This document shows positions 48,377 through 60,300 of a DNA stretch of 64,000 nucleotides, one piece after another; the stretch's first letter is position 1, and every line of letters starts with the position of its first letter. Under the pieces are notes generated by a model. The model was not told the DNA's origin and searched no databases. It saw only the letters and a list, made by a program, of their open reading frames with translations. Made by a program: the position numbers and the translations under genes. The stretch comes from Onthophagus taurus (lineage: Eukaryota; Arthropoda; Insecta; Coleoptera; Scarabaeidae). Location of the stretch: contig NC_091966.1 of assembly GCF_036711975.1 (NCBI RefSeq), positions 35,161,501-35,225,500 of the forward strand. Direction: 5' to 3'.

Positions 48377-51300
48377 ATGGACTCCCCAGTATACATTTGG
48401 CTCTTGGTTCTCTTCCTCTTAAGCCTTCTCCTTTTTTTTGACTTAAGAAGACCAAAACATTTTCCACCCGGTAAGTAAAAAATAATAATTTAATTTCAAA
48501 TACATAATATTTGTGAGAAATTATTGCTTGTTAAAAATGTTGATCGTAATTTGTAACTTTAACGAATTATTTCAAGAAGAACAATAATTAATAATTATAC
48601 TTTTTTAATTTAACTGTCAATTTTAGGTCCTAAATGGTTACCATTTATAGGAAATATCTATCTTTTTCTCCGTTTAAAAAAACAACTTAAATTTAATCAC
48701 TTAGTTTGGCAAAAACTTTCGGAAAAGTTTGGTTCAATTGTCGGATTAAAAATGGGAAGAGACTTAGTGGTTGGTGTTTCAGGGGTAGAAGCAATCGAAG
48801 AGATAATGATTCGTGAAGAATTTTCCGGAAGACCCGATGGGCTTTTCTTCAGAATGCGAACGTTCGGACAACGTTTGGGTATGCAAATATTTTACGTTTC
48901 ATCCTTTTTTGTTTTATTCTTAAAAAAATTGTCTTCTTCGGCCCACGTCTGCTAAAGAAGATTTTTTGGCTAAACCGGTTTTTGTTCATCGCGAAGGGGT
49001 CAATATTTTTACATTAAAAGTATACGTGGAATGCTGACCTAGCCCATGCATTATTTTAGTAGCCCATGTTGAACCATCTGTGTGTATTTTTTTCTTGGTG
49101 TTTTTTTTTAAACTGGATTCTTGACCTACACCTTAACCTTAACTTATTTTCACCAAAAACAAACTCGAAATCCACTTCTTTTACGTGTTTATAATTGCAC
49201 TCCTAGACTAATGTAAACAATGACAGAATTATTTGAAAACTTATTTGAAGAATTTATTAAAAAAGATTTGGTAAATTGAAATATAAAAATAAAATTGAAT
49301 TGACACTATCTTGTTATGGCACAACATTTACAATCCACGAACGTCAATGTATACAACAATTGTTGAATGTTGGTTATGCAACAATTGAATTCTTAGTATC
49401 ATAGTGAAGGTAAATATGTTTTATTTTCACTTATCTTTAAAAACAAAAATTGATTTGCTTGAAATCTGTGTAAAAATATCTAAGGCGTCAACAAAATTGA
49501 ACAACATCGCTCACTTCTCTTAATGTGCTATAACTTCTTTCAACGGAGCAAGCAGTTGGCGTAAAAGTTATCTTAGAAAAAAAAACAGTTTCTTCTGCAT
49601 TCTTCAAAATTCTTCCTTTGCCAAATCATTTTCACCTTCTTCTCAAAGGTTTTGTATAGAATAAAATAAAAAATAAAACATTCCCTTATTGCCTTCATTA
49701 AGTATTTCACTAACTTCTTGATTTCTGATATGACTATGGCAACAATTAAATTTAATTACGAAGCTGTCATCAATTATTACTGCATATAGAGTTAGTACAT
49801 TCACTGGCAGTCAACGATGCAATACGATAAGTAACTCCTCGATGCATCTGCTGCGTTTTTATTTTGGTTTAGGTACTGATAGCAGTTTTCAGGAATTTTA
49901 CAGTGAACTGGTGTATTCATGTATTCATGTAACTGTATATCTATGTATGCCACTTAACCTGAACACTATCGAATCTTCATCATATAAACCTATACTTAAA
50001 AAAAATAACATTTCTACCAAATTATCTACTCGGAAGTCCTACTTCAACTTGAAGGTTCAGCTGTTTGAAAAAACACTACATATTTTTAAATTTAATATTT
50101 TAGCATCATGCCATATAATAGCAACCATGTTTATTTTAAGACATTCAGCAATCTCCACAAGTTTGCAGCCTTCGGTAGATGTATTCTAAATCAGCTCGGA
50201 CAAACTGTGTCAATTTAAACAATCGGTATGTAGAGGAGGAAAAACAACAAATTTGGATGCTTCCATACAACATGTTACAGCATATTTAGCATTGAAACTC
50301 AGTGTCTGTGTAAAGAGAATGTATGCTGCAACTTATCTGCTTGATTTATCTTCTTAATATATGCTTATAAATCGTAGTATTTCTCATTTATGTTGTTGGA
50401 ACTGTTGTGGGTTTAACCATGACAGTGTTTGCCACATTAATGTCAATTCTTTTTAGTCAAATTAACATTGAGGAGTTGTTCACCAGTCATAAATCTTTCT
50501 GCTGATTTAGTTGGTAAGACACAGTACACTACGAATTGTGTAGAGTGACTGGCTTATATGCGAAATGTCTCGAGCAATAATTACTTGCATTTCTGAATTT
50601 CACAAACATCATCTATTAAGCTTGATGGATTGTGATCGAAGGTTTGTTTTTCTTTTAGTAAGTATGATGTATATGTACATCAATACTTTTTGGCCAAATT
50701 GGTTCTTACCTTCAACCATTACAACTTCCAGATGCAGTACAACTATCTTAACAACATATGATGTAGTTGTTATAAAGAATCATTTCATTGTAGAAGAAGT
50801 AGTTCAGTAATTCTGACCAATATTTATCAGCTGATGATATGCTTACACAAAATGTGAATTTACAATACAAAAATGTATTACTTCTTGTATATTTCTATCA
50901 CATTATGTCAATCAGAGATTATAGAAATTCGTAAATATTATCTAAAAAGTCCTTCAAATTTACCTACATTTACATCAAATAAACTTTGTTTATAATAAAG
51001 AGAATTAATTAATTACACTGATTTTAATAATATTTGAATTTATAGGATTGGTATTTTCTGATGGCCCATTATGGCAAACACAAAGAAAATTTGTATTGCA
51101 TCATTTAAAATCATTGGGTTTAGGAAGAAAAGAAATGGAACTTGGCATAATCGAAGAAACGAAAGTATTTGTGGAATTTTTAAAGAATAAAAACGGAAAT
51201 CCGATGCCAATGCAACACGTTTTCGACGTAGCAGTACTAAACGTGTTATGGTTTATGACCAGTAGCGAAAGATTTTCATTGGAAAACGAAAAAATGAGAG

Positions 51301-52230
51301 AACTAATCGATCTAATTCACAAAGCGTTTAATTTTTTCGATATTTCCGGAGGGATTTTAAATCAGCTACCGTTTTTGCGATATGTTGCCCCGAATTTGTG
51401 TTATTACAACCAACATTTGGAAATGTTGAAGAAGATGTGGTCGTTTTTGGAAGAAACGATCGAAAATCATCAAGAAACTTTTTGCAAATTGTATTCGAGA
51501 GATTTAATCGATTCTTACTTGGTGAAGATGCATGAGAACGATAAAACATTTTCAAACGATCAATTAAAGTCTTTATTGTTGGATATTTTTATGGCTGGAT
51601 CAGAAACAACAAGTAATACTTTAGAATTTTCTATTTTTTATATGCTAAAATATCCGGAAATACAAACTAAAGTTCAAAATGAATTAGATGTGGTTGTTGG
51701 GAGAAGTAGATGGCCAATGTATTCTGATAAATTAAAGTATTAATTTTATTATTATATTTATTTTAATTTAAATTAAATCTTTTTGTAGTCTTCCTTATAC
51801 CGAAGCAGTTCTTATGGAAATTCAAAGACAAACTAATGTACCACCTTTAGGAATTGCCCATAGAGCCATCGAAACCACTGAATTAATGGGTTACAAAATA
51901 CCTGAAGGCACAACGATTTTAACGAATATTTTTAGCGTGCATATGGATAAAGATTATTGGGGTGATCCAGAAATATTTAGACCAGAAAGATTTTTGAAGA
52001 ACGGAAAAATTTTTAACCATGGAAAATATTTTCTTCCCTACGGAAACGGCAAACGAAGATGCCTCGGAGAATCTCTGGCTAAAGTGAATTATTTTTTATT
52101 TTTTACTGCCATTTTACACAACTTTCGAATTGAATTACCACCGGGTAGTAAATTGTGCGAGGAAAAAAACGATGGAGTTACTTTATCACCTAAACCATTC
52201 GAAGCTATGTTTGTTGCTAGAACTGATTAA
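48377..52230 (+). CDS. cytochrome P450, CYP2 clan (four exons, 492 aa)
   Basis: A haem monooxygenase of the endoplasmic reticulum. Exons: 48377-48470, 48627-48878, 51046-51736 and 51789-52230, with GT/AG borders and matching phases. Residues ~5-22 are a hydrophobic membrane anchor (IWLLVLFLLSLLLFF), followed by RRPKHFPPGPKWLPFIG. Helix C WxxxR is W125-R129. The I-helix oxygen site AGSETT is 299-304. The K-helix ExxR is E356-R359. The PERF block is FRPERF. The haem loop PYGNGKRRCLG has Cys437 as axial ligand, with Tyr in place of the usual Phe. Similarity in outline is to CYP15/303/305-type insect P450s; I cannot assign the subfamily. AATAAA at 52240. Substrate unknown; this group includes developmental and hormone enzymes as well as xenobiotic ones. 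Confidence 0.95.
48879..51045. other. P450 intron 2, no gene recognised
   Basis: A 2.2-kb intron, far longer than the other two in the gene (156 and 52 bp). It has short open frames and possible transposon debris at 49.7-50.8 kb, but no motif I can name. Confidence 0.5.
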
Positions 52231-53130
52231 ATTAATTCTAATAAATATTAAAAAAAGTACATTGTAATTTGATTTAAACTTTTCTTAACGTAATCTTATA
52301 TTAAAGTTATTGAGTAATCATTTCTTGAATTTCTTTTGAGTACTAGATACAGTGATTCGTAATAAAACTCATAATATTCTAGAATAGACTTTTATTTCAC
52401 AATATGTCGTCATACTTTATCGTCCAGTGGGGTCGATACACCTACAGATAGAGTTTGAGATAAATATTTGCAATAAACATTTATCTCATTTCTATTTATT
52501 CTGGATTTTTCCATTATTAATTTAATAAAAACATTAAGAATGTTGATATAATAAAATACATATCATTTTAATCAATTTATTAATAAAATTTCCTTTTTTA
52601 AAATTAGTTTTAAAGTTTAACTTTAAAATTTTAAAGTAGCAAAAATGACATTTCAAAAAAAGAAATTGCAGCTAACTTCAAGATGTTTTAAAACATAATT
52701 TTTGAAATAATTTCGTTTTATATATAGAATTTTATTCTAAATTATAAAAATAAATTCACAAAATTAAATAATTAATGATTATAATTAATTAATTAATTAT
52801 TTACTTTAAAGTAATGATAAATGTGATATTAGCTTCAAACTTTTACATAGTTTTTAATATATTCTTAAATAAAAACTATTTCACCAATAATTTAATTCTT
52901 GCATAATTTGTTATAAAATAAGTTTTAATTAACAATTATTTTATGTTTCTATTAATTAAAAAATGCTCAAGATAACTTTATTTATCTTAAATCCCCTCTC
53001 ACATGATGGCGCTGTGCAGCATCTATTTAACAGCTGACGTGTCTAACAAATTTGGCATTCACTTAACAGCGTTGAAGGTGTTAACTTTTCTGCTTAATAT
53101 TCGAAAAAGCCGGCTCCAATAAATTTCAAT
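52231..53130. other. P450-GST intergenic spacer
   Basis: About 900 bp, very AT-rich. The P450 poly(A) signal is at 52240-52245. The GST promoter should lie at the right end, where the sequence becomes less AT-rich (about 52990-53130). Confidence 0.6.
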
Positions 53131-53894
53131 ATGTCGATTAAGGTCACTTATTTCGATATTACGGCCCTCGGTGAGCCTATTAGGTATCTACTAACTTATG
53201 GAAATGAGAAATTCGACGATGTACGCATTGAAAGATCAAAATGGCCGGAATTAAAACCATGTAAGTTAAAAAAAAACTAGGAATTATTTTTTTGATTTAA
53301 AAAAATGACCTTTGTAGCTATGCCATTTGGTCAAATGCCAACTTATGAGGAAGATGGTAAGGTGGCCCACCAGAGTTTGGCGATTTGTAGATATTTAGCC
53401 AAAAAGTACAAGATTGCTGGAGCCGATGATTGGGAAGCATTAGAAATCGACTCAATCGTTGATACTGTTAATGATTTCAGACAAAGTAAATTATTTCTAA
53501 CTTTTTTTTATTGTTTTAAAATGATTTTGTTGATTTTAGAAATTGCGGCTTATCATTATGAGCAAGATGAAGCTGTGAAGGAAGCTAAAAAGGGGCCTCT
53601 TTTCAAGGAAACTATTCCATATTATTTGGAAAAGTTTGAAAAAATTGCCAAGGATAATGATGGACATTTAGCAGTTAAAAAGGTTATTATAGTTTTATTA
53701 AAAGATTTAAAATTAATTTTATTTTTATATTTTAGTTAACTTGGGCTGATTTATATTTTGCTGGATTATTATCTTACTTGAATATGATGGCTAATATGGA
53801 TCTTTTGGAAGGAAAACCCAGCTTACAAGCTGTTAGGGATAACGTTTTTAATCTTCCAGCTATTAAAGCTTGGAATGATGCCCATAAACAATAA
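53131..53894 (+). CDS. GstS1: glutathione S-transferase, sigma class (four exons, 199 aa)
   Basis: A cytosolic enzyme conjugating glutathione to electrophiles. Insect sigma GSTs favour lipid-peroxidation products such as 4-hydroxynonenal. Exons: 53131-53260, 53318-53485, 53540-53682 and 53736-53894; all phases join. The N-terminal thioredoxin fold starts MSIKVTYFDITALGEPIRYL, with Tyr7 as the likely catalytic residue. The G-site segment is FGQMPTYEEDGKVAHQSLAI. The C-terminal helical domain has LTWADLYFAGLLSYLN, the usual sigma signature. It lacks the long N-terminal extension of Drosophila GstS1. Introns are short (50-60 bp). AATAAA at 53992. It is convergent with SELENBP1, only ~0.4 kb from the latter's stop. 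Confidence 0.95.
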
Positions 53895-54306
53895 AAATAA
53901 ATCATACATTGCTATTTGCTTTCATAGTATTACAACTTTAATTTCATTAAGTTACGAATATTCATGTATTTTTATAAAGATTTATTAAGCAAATAAATTT
54001 GTATTGTTCTTCTTTATGTTGTATACTGTTTATTGTATACTTCTTTATTTATAAATTCATAATAATACAACAAAACCCAATATAAAGGTTAAAGATATTT
54101 TTTTTATTCTTACATGAGTCTCTCTTGATAACAGTATCAAACGTTGTGTATAGTTTAAAGCAAACAGAAATCAATTACAAGGAATTTGTAAACATAGATA
54201 AAGCCTTTATTGTTTAATAAATCATTTTTATACATGATAAGAGTAACATTCGATATTATATAACAAAAAAGAGTAACAGATACAATTTATTTTTATAAAT
54301 GTAACA
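53895..54306. other. overlapping 3' ends of GST and SELENBP1
   Basis: Holds the GST poly(A) signal (53992-53997, plus) and the SELENBP1 poly(A) signal (54206-54211, minus strand AATAAA). The two genes converge here. Confidence 0.7.
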
Positions 54307-54367
54307 TTATTTCTTGCATGCTGTTTCAGCTAACCAAATATCTGAAGAGCAATCACCACCTGGGTAT
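54307..54367 (-). CDS. SELENBP1: SELENBP1 last exon
   Basis: After a CTTTTCAG acceptor, one base completes the Arg codon (AG|A) of the preceding exon. Then comes YPGGDCSSDIWLAETACKK and TAA. The human protein ends YPGGDCSSDIWI, so this is clearly the missing C-terminus, 4 kb from exon 3. Confidence 0.93.
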
Positions 54368-57300
54368 CTGAAAAGAAATTTAAATTTAAAACAGTCTTGA
54401 CGGATCGAAAGTATACATTTCATATAATTATCCTGTTTGAATTATATTTGATGAGAAAACAGAAATAAACCAATGATTGATATCCCAATAAGCACTCCAA
54501 TTTTCGAAAATTGAAATAATACATACAAGTTAATAACAAACATTGACAAAGCACATACTGTAATTGCTTTTTAGATTGATCAAAAGATATAATAAATAAA
54601 AAAACTTTCAGGATTAGGTATATACAAAATTAATTTGTAATTATAACGAGATTAACAATCCATTAAGTTTCAGCAAACATAAGTTGACCTGTTAATAGAA
54701 TAGTGGAAAAAACCACAACGATGATGTAGTGTATATTACGTCAGTGCCGCGACAGTCGGGCGCGTGAAGGATATGGAAGGGGTGGTCTCTTAAAAAAGAA
54801 CAGGTTGAAACATGTTAGAAAACAGTTGCTTTACAACCGTTACAGGCAGTGATATGAATTTGTAAATTACCAAAATATTTACCGTAATTTACTGTAAATT
54901 ACCAAACAAATTTTTCATAAATTACCGCTAGGAGCTAGGATGTACCAGCGCATGCGCTTTCGGTGTTTTGATAATGCAGTAAAGTCCCTATAAGAAACTT
55001 AAAAGAGTTGGTTATAACAGAAACTATAACAAGTATTTTAGACGAAAATATTAAACGTAACATTTTAAGCGATATATTCTGGGGGAAACTTGATACATAA
55101 TATAAGATTTTAAATCTCATTTCAATAATTTTAAAAAATTTACAAACTTCCCAACCTTGCATTTCTCATGTTGTTGACTATTTTCAACATTTGAATGATC
55201 AACTACAAAATAAATGCCCAGTTTTAGAAGTAAACTCAATTCAAACACAATTTCAAAATTATGGGAAAACATCTCAGTAACGACGGGCACATTGCAGCAT
55301 TGACATATATCAATAAATTATCGGCGCTTCTGGTTAATGGATCTAATGTAGCAAACGTTATGAAATTGCCCATTATGAATCAAAAAAACAATTATTTTCT
55401 AACGGTTTCATATGGAAAGCTTTGGATATGGGTGAACTGCATTCTGTTATATGGTGGAAGTCTTTTTGTTGTACTACATCTTTAAGCAAAGTAGCAACGG
55501 AAACCTTAAATTGCTCACCAACAACGTGCACAACAGAAAGAAGCTTTTCTGAAATATTTGTTTGAATTACATAGAATTCATATTTTGTTTCATTTTTAGA
55601 GTTTTTGTTACATATACGTACGAAGGCTTTCACGGCCGGTGTTAATTAAACTAAAACTAGAATAAATATTGAGAAAAAAAACCGTAATTTACAACAGTAA
55701 TTTACACAAATTATAAATTACCGTAATTTTACATCACTGATTACAGGGAACGGATGCCTACTAAAATAATGTACCAAACAGATTGTTATTACAATAAGAA
55801 AGAAAAAAAAGGACACAAAAACTTAAATCAGTATCTTAAATTGCGTAAGTAGTTTGATAAAAAGAACAGAGGAAAAAAACAACAAGTCAGATTAAAAAGA
55901 AATGAAAAATAGTGAAAAATCAATATACGGCATGTTCACCACGGCAGCAAGGGCCCCTCTTCGAAAGGAGATTAAGGATTCGTACGCAAATATGTCAATG
56001 GAAAGACGGTCAGCAGAGCGCAACAATGGCGAATGCTGATAAGTATTAGTACGCGGCGTTGTGGTAAAAAAACAGAAAATCAAAACGAAGCGATCTGGGC
56101 GGGACGTGAAAGTTAACCAGTGATGTAACCGAAGATTGGAATGTGGAAAGATTGGCACGCCAAGTCGTAGTCAACATAGGTAGTATGAGATTTCCAGCAT
56201 AAAAAACGAAGGAATCTCTTTTGGACACGCTCTGGTCGTTCCATGAATATATCATATTGTGGATTCCATACAACAGTGCAGTAATTCATAATGTTAAATA
56301 CGTACGTATAATAGAGAGTCATTAATGAATTAGTGTCGGCAAAATCAGCAGCTGATCTTATGACGCCGTTGCCAATCACCAATTCGATGTGCTCACTGAA
56401 TAATAGCTTACTATCAATCGTCACGCCCAAATCCCTTATAGAAGTAACCCTGTTCAACAACATCCTTCCAATCATGTAGTCAAAGCATATAAGACCAGGC
56501 TTTTTTGTAAAAGTGTAAAGCATTTGCTATAATTTATGGTGATGAAGTTTGTAAAGTAATATTGAGCAAGTTCACATAGATCTCGCTGACGAGCAGAACA
56601 GCCTCTAGTATTAGACACACGGCACAAGATCTTTAGATCATCTGTATACATTAAATAGTTAGCGTGTTTAAAACACTTAAATATGTCATTAATATAAATA
56701 TTGAAAAGCGAAGGTCCAAAAATGCTTCCCTGAGGTACGCCGGATGAGACTGACACCGTTTGCGAGGAAAAACCTTTAACTCTAACCGACTGCTTATCAG
56801 CCACATAGGAAGCAAGCTACTGTTGTTTTTCTAGCAAGAACAGATAATCAACTTTATTAAAAGGTTTACTAAAATCAGTGTATACAGAGTCCACCTGACA
56901 GTTGTCATCAAAAGAACGTAAAATGTAATTAGTATATTTGAGAAGATTGGTCTCTACCGAACGACCTGCAAAAAATCCGTGTTGTCGAGTGTCTAAAACA
57001 TTTTTTACAATGTAAAAAATAGGCTTGTAAATTAAGCTCTCAAGGACCTTGCCGAAATCCATAGTTTTCGACTACGCTTCTACAGCCAGATTTAAAAATA
57101 AGCATCACAGAGGAAAATAAAAGAAAAATAAGCACCAGTTAATGGCGCTAAGAGTTTCAAGACTTCAACCTGCTCAAATTGTAGAGACAGGTCGCAAAAA
57201 CGCGTCAGATAGCACTTCGTGAAAATAAGCGATAGCCTCATCCACGATTCCACCGCTCAATAATATTCTACCGCTCATATTGTGATAGTAATTTGTGTTT

Positions 57301-60300
57301 CTGAAAATTCCGCAAATGTAGAGTCATGCCTAAGTTATCGGCTATTAACGGTTAATCAACAAACATTAAAACAAAGTTGTAAACCGTTAACAGACAACTT
57401 CCTCCGAAATTCATGGATGCATATAGAATCAAATAAGACAACCTAAATACTAGCATGAATACACATAAATTTTATTGGCTGAGATAAGTAGTAAAAGGGT
57501 GAAGCTCAAAAGAGGTTAATGTGGCGGTTAAGATTCTCTCGTTGCAAAAGGATCATTCTGCTGGTCCAAAAGTGAATAGAGAGAGTGGATAGTGGAAGAT
57601 TTCTATCTTGTTCATAGGTTTAACGGGCATATCCTGAAGACCATAAAGAGATGAAAGCAACCCAGTGATGGCATTTCAAAAAGAGGATAATTCTAAGCGG
57701 TGTTGATTTATTTACTTGCACTTTGGCACTAATAAAGAAGGATAAAGTAACGCAAAGTTTTGTTAAGACTGTACCATGGCGGATCTACTTCGGGAAGTTT
57801 TGTGACCATGCCCCGAGGGAAACAAGAGGAGTTTGCGGTATTAGATGGATGGTACAACGAATTGGGAAAGTAATGAAGAAACGTATGATCGGTTCTGTTG
57901 TTGGTTATGATGAATATGGCGTCAATGTAACGGAAAAAGGAGGTTGAGATGAAGAAGTGTTTAGAATAACGGAGGTGGGAGCTGCGATGAATTGTTTTTC
58001 TCCAAGAAGACATATCTTCTTTGATTAAACAATTAGTGGTACTAGTTCATAGGTATCTGCCACAAGAACGGCATTGCGCCAGAAATTATTCTGTCTTACA
58101 ATCCTTTCTGTGCTGCCAGAAAATTGGTGTGAACAACTTCCAAGATTCCTTTAAAAATTTTGGAAAACAACACTTAAAATCTGCACGAAAGTAGATTAAA
58201 GGCTGCAGGAACTGTATTCTTGCTCAACCTCCTTTTATTGTTAATAAAATCGTTGGGAAACGCTACAGTCAAGTAAACGGAAATAAACTCCATTAGATAT
58301 CTATGCATTGATCACAAATGAGAACTTAAGGATGCAGCAACAAAAAATTATGTAACATTCCAGTGAAATAATAAGTTCCCATTTGAAATAGCTAAATATT
58401 AAATATAATTTACATCCTTACCTCACTTCATGAGCTAATAAAGGCCCATCAGGAGTATCTCCAAAATCAACCAAAAAATCATTATCAAGTTTCATTCCAC
58501 CATTCTCATGATCGATATCCAATTTAACCAAGAAACTTCCGTGTTTAACAATGTCTGGATAAAATTGTTTATCCCACGGTGAAAAAATACTCGAAGTAAC
58601 ATAAAGACGCTTTCCATCTAGAGATAATTGTAACATTTGTGGTGATCCATACAAACGTTTTCCTTTGATATAAACCGGATTTGGTTGTTCGGAGAGTTCC
58701 GGATCTTCGATGACTTTGATTTTTGAATCTTTAACGATTTGTCCACCCAAAAATACTTGACCAGTTAATTTAGGATTAGCTGGATCGGATACGTCGTATT
58801 GTCTAACATCGCCATGGAACCAATTGCTTAAATATAAATATTTGTCATCTAATGATAGGATGATGTCGGTTATCATTCCTTGAAGGTAATCTCCAACCCA
58901 TCCTGTTACTTTCTTCGGCTTGACATCGATGACTTTATCAACGTTCCATTTACCATTGCTTAAATAAAATCGATAAACGTTGGCGTTTAAAGCGCATCCA
59001 ACGAATCCTTGTGGTTGTAAAGGATCGTGAAGAAATCTGATTTCTAACGGAGCTATCCCATCATCGCCTAAATTCCACGATTGGATCAATTTTTGTTCTT
59101 TCCATGAAAAGAAATTTAAAGACCTCCCGTAAATAGTTGTATCACTGGGATCCGAAGGTTGAAAGCCTTTTTTAAACACTTTTGGAGCACCCCATTCAGT
59201 TGAAATCATAATATCAAAATGTGGTTGGTACCAAAAATCGTATCCAAATTTAGCAATTGGTCCTTTCGTCCAGGTTCCTTTCATTTTCATTGTTTTCGAA
59301 TCGATTAAAACGAAATCACCTTTTCCATTCCCATTAACATCTCCCATCGTAGAAATCATTATGTCTCCATTCGCTAAACAATGACTTGTATGTGGTGTAG
59401 AACAATTTAAAGCATGCATCTCAGATGGTTCAAAAACTTTATAAATCGATGGTGCTTTTGGATTTGTTCCAACGTCCACCATGTATACTCTATCAGATCC
59501 TAAAGCGGGCATAATCAATTTATCTCTTACAGCCGATGTACAACCATGACAACTTGAACAAACGTTCCATCCGGTATGATGTAATTCATCGTTTTTATTT
59601 CCGGTGTGCATATAATGGATTATCTATTTAAAAAGGGAAGTGAAGGTTAAAAATTTGATTCAAAAATTGAGGTTTGATTTATTTACTTTACAATAAGTTG
59701 GCGATTTTGGATTGATGTCTACGGTTGCTAAAAGATCGGTTTTTGATGATGTTAGGTCGGGTTGGACGCAGATGACGTAGAGAAGTTCTTCTCTTGGCCC
59801 ATTTTTCATTGCATCCAATGGAGTTGCATATCCGGGACCCGCTAAATGTTAAAATAAAAATGTTAAAAGCAGAAAACTAAGTTTTTAAATAGTTGGAGAG
59901 ATTTTATAATTTTTAAAATTACATAATGATATAATTTATGAAAATAATAATTTTTTTTAATAATAATTATTGTTATAGACAGCTTATATAAACACAGTGG
60001 TCTTGCCCTTGGAAAATTTTCCAAGGTCAAGTTCTCTGCGCGTCTTTGGCCTTGGGGTCCACCGTCATTTACATCCTAACTTAGTCAAGGTCAGTAATTT
60101 TATTTCAACTTCCACTCCTCCTCTAGTTGCGTTCTTTTATAGTTTATGGTCCTCATGTTATGCTCAGAGCAATTATTTGCTTGTTTTCACCGTGCATCCG
60201 AATACATGGTTTATGTATGCCGTCATTTTTGACTCCTCTATAAAGTCAAAAAATTGTAATAATGAAAAAATTATACTTGTATTGCGTATAATGTGAGGAT

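Noticed and set aside
48102..48422. 106-codon frame upstream of the P450
   Set aside because: Overlaps the true P450 start in another frame, with no domain; the P450 start has the expected membrane anchor and donor.
53305..53739. Single 144-residue protein across the GST
   Set aside because: It reads through two short introns. The spliced model restores the sigma GST sequence exactly.
59997..60296. 99-codon plus-strand frame in SELENBP1 intron 1
   Set aside because: Starts at a non-ATG codon beside a small palindrome, has no motif, and is probably chance.
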